DNA of 53,238 nt from contig NW_003155238.1 in NCBI RefSeq assembly GCF_000003605.2, positions 379,011-432,248 of the forward strand, read 5' to 3'. The stretch's first letter is position 1. Every line of letters begins with the position of its first letter. Below are positions 47,166 to 53,238 of the stretch, in pieces. Origin of the DNA: Saccoglossus kowalevskii (Eukaryota; Hemichordata; Enteropneusta; Harrimaniidae). The notes below the pieces were generated by a model, which was not told the DNA's origin, ran no database searches, and saw only the letters and a list, made by a program, of their open reading frames with translations. Both the position numbers and the translations under genes were made by a program.

Positions 47166-47173
47166 CCCCCCCC
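47163..47173 (+). repeat. C11 homopolymer
   Basis: Eleven consecutive C residues followed by GCCCGAGGCGG, adjoining the tRNA-like element. Confidence 0.9.
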
Positions 47174-48212
47174 GCCCGAGGCGGCTTTAAATAGCATGTA
47201 TTTACAATCACTTGCTGTGACTAGACGGGCATGCGCAGTTGAATCTCTGGCGAATGCTTCAGCATAAACATAAAATGTTAATGTGATCGAGAGTAGTTCT
47301 GTATCCATCAAAAGTATAGCAAATAAACGTGTCACATGGTCGATATTTGCCCGCCGTGGACAATAGAAACGTGCGGATGTCGCCGTTCCACTTATAATAA
47401 AATAGCTTACTGCCTTGTAGTGGCTGGTGACAGATCATAATATTACGTGCAAATGTAGGATTGAGTGTGGATTAGAAATGCGGCGAAACGAAAATTACTT
47501 GTTATTTAGCATACTTCAAAAAAAATATTTAGACATTGTTGTTAAAACTAAGGCGTCAAACGGAATATGTACCACGAAACGTGCATTGAAAATGTGTGCC
47601 AATCTGAACCTATACTATCACCTTTTTGTTAAATGTATTGTATATAATCATTTGAATGTTTCCTAGATTTAGTACAGTAACCTTATTACAAGGCTAAGGC
47701 AATGGATGCAATCTCTGGTGGTCTCGGAAGGATTTCTAAATATTCGTCGCTCGGTGAGCGCATAGCAATCAAAGTGCTGGACACCCTAGGGAATCACTTT
47801 CATCTTAGATAATTATAAACTGGATTTCTCTTCAAGCCATTGGAGCGTGGTCTGCACTCCTTTACTAGTTTGTAATTTTCCAAACCACGTTTACGTACAT
47901 GGATGTTTTATGAGGTGCAATTACCAGCATCGAAGTCAAACGAATGAAACTATACAGATATATACTGATATCATTTTAATCAGTAGGCGTTATAATACTG
48001 TATTTAAAAACTGATAAGTATTGGATAAACTTATATTTAAATTGTCAGCGTATATTACGTTTGAATTCACACGTGTTCACGATATATCGATCCTTATTTA
48101 GATCATCATGACTAAAGAATAAATTCTAAGAATATTATTTATATATGAGTCGAAATGATAAAACCATATTTACATATAATGAACATTAGATAAATATTAG
48201 TATGTTTATATA
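47174..48212. other. AT-rich DNA, nothing recognised
   Basis: No feature supported. Confidence 0.45.
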
Positions 48213-48234
48213 TAAATAAATAAATAAATAAATA
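48213..48234 (+). repeat. (TAAA)n microsatellite
   Basis: About five perfect TAAA units. Confidence 0.95.
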
Positions 48235-49216
48235 CAAATATTTACCCGAAATACACATTTCGCAATTTTGGGCGTACGCTAATAAAAAACATAATACATT
48301 ACCTCTACCTTGAAGGCTAACGGACTTTCCGACCACACAGCTGCTGTCCCTGTTACATCGACGAACACTGAGTCGGGAAAAATCAACTCGTTATAAGGCA
48401 TTGGCCTGCTTAGGTTACTTCTGAAAATCAAAGGTGAAAATGGGAACATGACATCGTGTTGTAGAAGTATGCCCCATGCGACGTGTCAGGGACTGAAACG
48501 AACTCGAAAAACAACTTTTATTTAAGACATACGATTGGGTTTTTTTGGGGGGATTATTGTTTGTTTTTTAAATCATATCTGCGTTTGGTAAAAATGGGTC
48601 AGTGAAAATTTACCATTGAACTGAAGTATAGCCTTCACCAGCTGGTTTACCTGGTTTACCAATGCTGTGTTATCATCATCCACAAGAGGACGTTAGATTG
48701 TGTCGCCTGTCTAATTACGCATATGATCCTCATATACATACGCCGTTTTGTTTGAAAGACGGCAAAATACCTTCATGAGACCACAAACTTCAACAATTGT
48801 TATTTTAAAAGGTCTATTTATATTTGAAAACTCAATATCACTGTTCTGTACGTTGTATTGAATCGCAGATGATGCACAGTCTAATGTATTTCTCAATTGC
48901 TGAAAAGTTGTTTTTGTCCTTTCTAACGACGCCAATAAAACCCGAATTATATGAAATGATGGTACATCGACTTGATGTTTGCGTATTCCCATTCCTGAAA
49001 GCACAGTCTCAAAAGGTTTTTTTCCGGGTTTTGTATCGAATAACGTGCAATAACCGACACGCCAACAACAAAACGTTCAATTTCCGGCTCCCTGACAAAT
49101 GATTACATCAAGTGAGGAATTTAAATTAAAATGTCAAAATCACCGGTAGGATATTTGTCATCGCATATTTTACTCAGTAGTACGATTGTTCGCGGTGTGT
49201 CTCACTTATCAAGGTT
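48235..49216. other. AT-rich DNA, nothing recognised
   Basis: The opposite-strand open frames at 48711-49004 (97 codons, minus) and 48824-49102 (92 codons, plus) overlap, are of chance length and carry no known motif. Confidence 0.45.
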
Positions 49217-49473
49217 AATGCAACAACATACATATAAGCCTGGGTAATGTTTTTAGTTTGCTGTTAAATCACATTCTATATTCCTAGTATGCAACAGCAT
49301 TCATGTAAGCCCGGGTAATGTCTTCAGTGCCTTATTGCATCACGTGTCTGATTTCCGGTGTGCAATATTATACATGTAAGCCCGGGTAATGTCTTCAGTG
49401 TCTTATTGCATCACATGTTTGATTTTCGGTATGCAACAGCATTCATGTAAGCCTAGGTAATGTCTTCAGTGTG
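49217..49473 (+). repeat. 71 bp tandem repeat, about 3.6 copies
   Basis: Units begin with TGCAACAGCATTCATGTAAG, followed by CCCGGGTAATGTCTTCAGTG and a TTGCATCACRTGT-like word. CAAC/CAAT anchors lie at 49221, 49292, 49363 and 49434, exactly 71 bp apart each time. Copies 2-4 are closest; copy 1 is more diverged. No indels, so unit length has been kept while substitutions accumulated. Confidence 0.95.
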
Positions 49474-52400
49474 ATTTGTTTAGGTTTACAGCCTTGTGGA
49501 GGAGGACGGTAGAATGAATCATCGAAAGACAGTTACTTCGTCATTACATTGGCACGAACCATGCACCAAATATCATGACTTAGGTTTGAATCACCACTGT
49601 GCCAAATGAGAGACACGAAATAACAAGTCATCTTTGCGAAAAAAAGTAGCCACAATGTTTGATAGTGAAAACAATAATATTCTCCATTATTAACACATTA
49701 GTTAATCCGAATGAGTGTTTATTGAACACGTGTTCTATGTTACCTATTTAACGTGAAGATATTTGATTAATTTGGGTTTAAATCACTCGTTCTTTATGGA
49801 ATTAATTACGTACAGCACGCATTCGTCTTACCTGACACGTGACCTTGATAATATGTACTATTAGATTGAAATTGGCGTGTGTAACTCCTCGTATCGTTAT
49901 CGCAGTAACGTATATTCAAAACGTCCAAGGGATATCTGCTTTGCGGTTTGAATCTGCGTCAGGTTGCATGATATACGTTCAGTGATACTTGACATCGTCG
50001 TGTTATAGTACGTTCTATATCAAAGCATTGCATACAGGATGAATTCAGCGTCGTGATGACCCACATCTATGAGTATTTTATGAATTGTTTTTTGTTTTGT
50101 TTTTCAGCCGTAGTCTAATACAATATACTCTCCTGGTATATGTTTTATATAACCCGAGCTCGTTTGGTCAATGTTGGTATAAAGTGCATTGTGGGTATTA
50201 AACTTGATAAATATGAGCAAATTGTTATGCTGTAATTTTATTTCAAATGTGTCATATAATTAATTATTTTGCCACTTTTCGGATTTTATTTCCAGTTCGA
50301 AATAATTGTTTGCGAAAAACTGACTAAAAAGGAGAGAAAAATGGACAGTTTCCATAGTTTCCATGAGAAGTACCAATCTTGTAACTACATAATCGAAACA
50401 AAAATGATTTTTTTCGCCATGTTACAAAACTAAATTTTAAGATATGATGAGAACAATTACTATAGGAAACAATGGCAAATAGCTAAACAAAACTGGAACA
50501 TTATATTTTTATCGGGGTTTTGTGAAAAACAGCATAAAATAAAATCATAGTGTGAATATCCAGGTAATCCAAATGAATTTAGTGTGACATTGGGTTGAAA
50601 TATATGAAATAGGAAAACATCTAATAATATCATAAAGTTTTGTTGTGTATGTTTGTGTTAATGTACTGGTGTTTAAAATCTACACCATACATAGATGTTT
50701 ACTTGTCTTCACAGTGTGTATCATTAACGCATCCATGATTGTTTATTTAGACGTTTACAGTCTATCCATGCTGGGATTCTGACATGTTATCTTACGTAGA
50801 GAAACAGGCCAAAGCTGTGACAAAGTTTCTATGGAAGGAAAAACCATGTCTCGTTTAAGGATGTAAGCTTTTTCGGGGAATAAATAATTCTGTCGTTGGT
50901 ATGTTCACAAATATTGAACTTGTAGAATAATTTGTCATTTACGTGAGTCAGTATCATATCAAAGTATGTGTCGTCTATCCTTTGAGCTACCTTGAACATT
51001 TCGAATATCTCTACACATGCAAGCAGCGGGAAGGGTGTGGACTTCTATGTAGCTTTCATGGCTTTAACGTTGATAGATTGACAATTAACATTTTCCTGTG
51101 TACACAAATTTGGCAGTCGGTTTTTTTTTACACTTCGGTGTAGAATAAACAAAAGTGCCACCACCAACAAACAAGAAATCGTCTCAACAAAAGGTGTGAC
51201 AAATCCCTCGACCAAATACCGAGTACCGAGTACCAACGACAACAACATACAAATTGCAGTGATCAACGATCGCACGATTCTTGTGGAAACTACGTGAAAA
51301 CTGCAAAACTATGGATTGTTATCTGCTCACTGACTATTGTCTGTGAGGCCTTTTATAAGATAATTATTCACAATATATGCCTCTAAATTTTTACATAAAT
51401 ACGACCTTGATTAATAACGTTTAATTCATGTATATCTGAAGAATGAAACAAACAATCACTTGCAGATAGTTTGTTTTTGCCTATAATACGGAGCTATGGA
51501 AGACGACACTACAGTGGCACCCAACTGATGCAAGTATATACTGGGTTTTAGGAATAGATTCTGTTCTGTTTGTAAAATGAGTTAGTAATTCTCTAGTCTT
51601 TTACCGAAAACACAGATAAAAAAATGATAAACACCACATATTGTGAAATGGTGGGACATGCTAATATTTGAAAACGATGTGTGCCATTGGATATACTCAT
51701 CTAATTCGATGATTAGTCCTATGTGATGCAACTCTCAACTCTTCGTGGTCTTTTTTAACATCTTTGATGAGCCTATCTTAGAAGTATGGCGTTTGCTAAA
51801 ACCAGTACTCTTGTAATAAACAATGTCATATAGCCTTACATTGTACTAGACTTAGTGTAAGTGGCACTATTGTTTATTCGTGCATAAACTATACTCCAGG
51901 TATAACACCCGATATCACTGAGTCATCGTACTGATCTGAACTATATGTGACCGACATTATGTGATTCAACAAAAAAATGAATAAGTGAAAACCTTAAAAC
52001 TATTGCATATGGAACATCAACCAGTAACGTCGTGCAAATTGAAAATTTTTAATCAATTCAGCCAAAATTTAACGAAGAGCGTTCTTAGGGAATTCCTTGT
52101 AAATTGAGATATGCGATTACTTCTACATTACTAACAGCTTCCGGCTCTATAATCTTACTAATTGGAAATGTACTATTCTATTTCCGTCGTTGTACCCATA
52201 TTTCTTTGACACTTGTCGCTTTCCACTAACCTATTTGTTATTTGAATGAATAAAAATACCAATTGTGATCTGTTTATATTTAATTATCCCCGATGCTTCT
52301 GGGGGTAAAATGAATCGTTGCAGTCGATTCGCCAAGATGCTTATCGTTGATACGAATTTGCTTTATGTTTATGTATTTTTCTTTTCTACTTTTCAATTTA

Positions 52401-53153
52401 TTAAAGTGGTGAATATGAAACTACGAAGCTGTAACTAAACATAACTGTCAGATTGTTGGCGCCGCCACTTTATATATGCGTATATCACCACGTGTGTCGG
52501 GTTTCAAAGGGAGTATGTTTTAATGAGTTTCTCAATTGTATCAATATTTACTTCGATTTGAACGCACGGTATATTTGGATTGAGTGAATAAGTGAACTTC
52601 ATATTTACTTTAAAATCAACTTGAAATATAGTGGTTGTTGAATATGGTTATTAGCAGCATAAAATGAACGCCCTAGTGATATTTTGTCCCGTCGCATTAA
52701 TCAACTTGACACATTATTTGTGATTCGGTTGTAAAAACATGCGTTCCGTAGTCGCCACATACCTATTAACTCTAATGTCTTCTACTGAGGATATATATAG
52801 TCACTGTACAACAGCATAGTCATAACTACACTTATTTTAGTGTTTTATTTCTCTTAGTAATTGACGTAAATGGCCAATTATAATTCTACCGAGCATCAAG
52901 CACAGACTAATTGGTCTTGAATTGTTCTTTTTTGTTGTCTTGATATGACTCTGAAGAATTCATATGTTTCACTCTACAAAACAGTGTGTGTGGCAGCGCA
53001 AAGTCACGTACCAGTGACTATAATCTCATCTCTATTAAACCAACGGATGATGTGCTTGTATTTCAAATCTATTTGTTGAACATAAAACTAGAATTTCCAA
53101 GAGTAAAAATTTCAGCAAAATTCAATTTGAAAAATGATCACCCAACAAATTTA
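49474..53153. other. AT-rich DNA, nothing recognised
   Basis: A minus-strand 76-codon frame at 51045-51275 would encode two hydrophobic segments, but T-rich codons give that for free in AT-rich DNA. TACCGAG is tandemly doubled near 51220. Confidence 0.45.
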
Positions 53154-53238
53154 TAGCCCACTGAATATTACAATGGATTAGCATATATAGCAAACTGAAT
53201 ATTACATGGATTAGCATATATAGCCCACTGAATATTAC
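53154..53238 (+). repeat. 33-34 bp tandem repeat running off the right edge
   Basis: TAGCCCACTGAATATTAC starts copies at 53154 and 53221, and TAGCAAACTGAATATTACAT starts one at 53188. Each full copy ends GGATTAGCATATA. Period is 34 then 33 bp. At least 2.5 copies are visible and the array is cut by the window end. Confidence 0.95.

Noticed and set aside
51045-51275. Minus-strand small membrane protein with two hydrophobic segments
   Set aside because: T-rich codons produce hydrophobic chance peptides in AT-rich DNA; no homologue or start context supports it.

Overview
This window is eukaryotic, AT-rich (roughly 35% GC, judged by eye) and essentially gene-free. No complete protein-coding gene, rRNA or intact tRNA can be supported. 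The longest open frames are 126-129 codons. Simple stop-codon statistics at this base composition predict a longest chance frame of about 120 codons in 53 kb of six-frame sequence, so ORF length gives no evidence of genes. The sequence reads like intergenic or intronic DNA of an invertebrate. The mobile-element relics (a LINE ORF1-type SGNH/esterase remnant, tRNA-like SINE heads, a hAT-type MITE and a TTAA-flanked element) would suit a marine lophotrochozoan such as a mollusc. That is inference; nothing here identifies the species.

Layout. From 1 to about 30 kb the window is mostly unique AT-rich DNA dotted with small degenerate tandem repeats: 29 bp units at 0.4 kb, 52 bp at 6.4 kb, 51 bp at 7.7 kb, a heavily decayed ~33 bp minisatellite at 15.35-16.1 kb, and an ACGAAGTG cluster at 18.8 kb. 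It also holds tRNA-like fragments (6.7 kb minus strand; a tandem pair at 10.45-10.61 kb), two CpG-rich patches (19.7-20.2 kb and 27.7-27.9 kb) and one copy of a dispersed repeat (24.6 kb). From 30.38 to 34.74 kb lies a large 37 bp minisatellite, interrupted by a 459 bp assembly gap. It has nested higher-order structure: 74 bp, 151 bp and 296 bp multimers, and a ~600 bp block duplicated 1,820 bp away. From 36.7 to 41.2 kb is a cluster of mobile-element relics: a 916 bp TTAA-flanked non-autonomous element, a broken ORF1-like coding relic ending in an SGNH hydrolase-like domain, and a 140 bp hAT-type MITE with a perfect 8 bp target duplication. The rest, to 53.2 kb, is AT-rich DNA with a 20 bp x4 repeat, the second copy of the dispersed repeat (44.6 kb), a minus-strand tRNA-like SINE head (47.1 kb), a 71 bp tandem repeat (49.2 kb) and a 33-34 bp repeat running off the right edge.

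How parts work together: there is no operon or pathway. The window records transposition, decay and tandem-repeat turnover. The most informative objects are the 37 bp array, whose internal duplications can be read as an amplification history, and the ORF1/SGNH relic. I did not find a convincing new functional system. Two possible but unproven coding stretches (29.2 kb plus strand and 13.2-14.2 kb minus strand) are flagged at low confidence.
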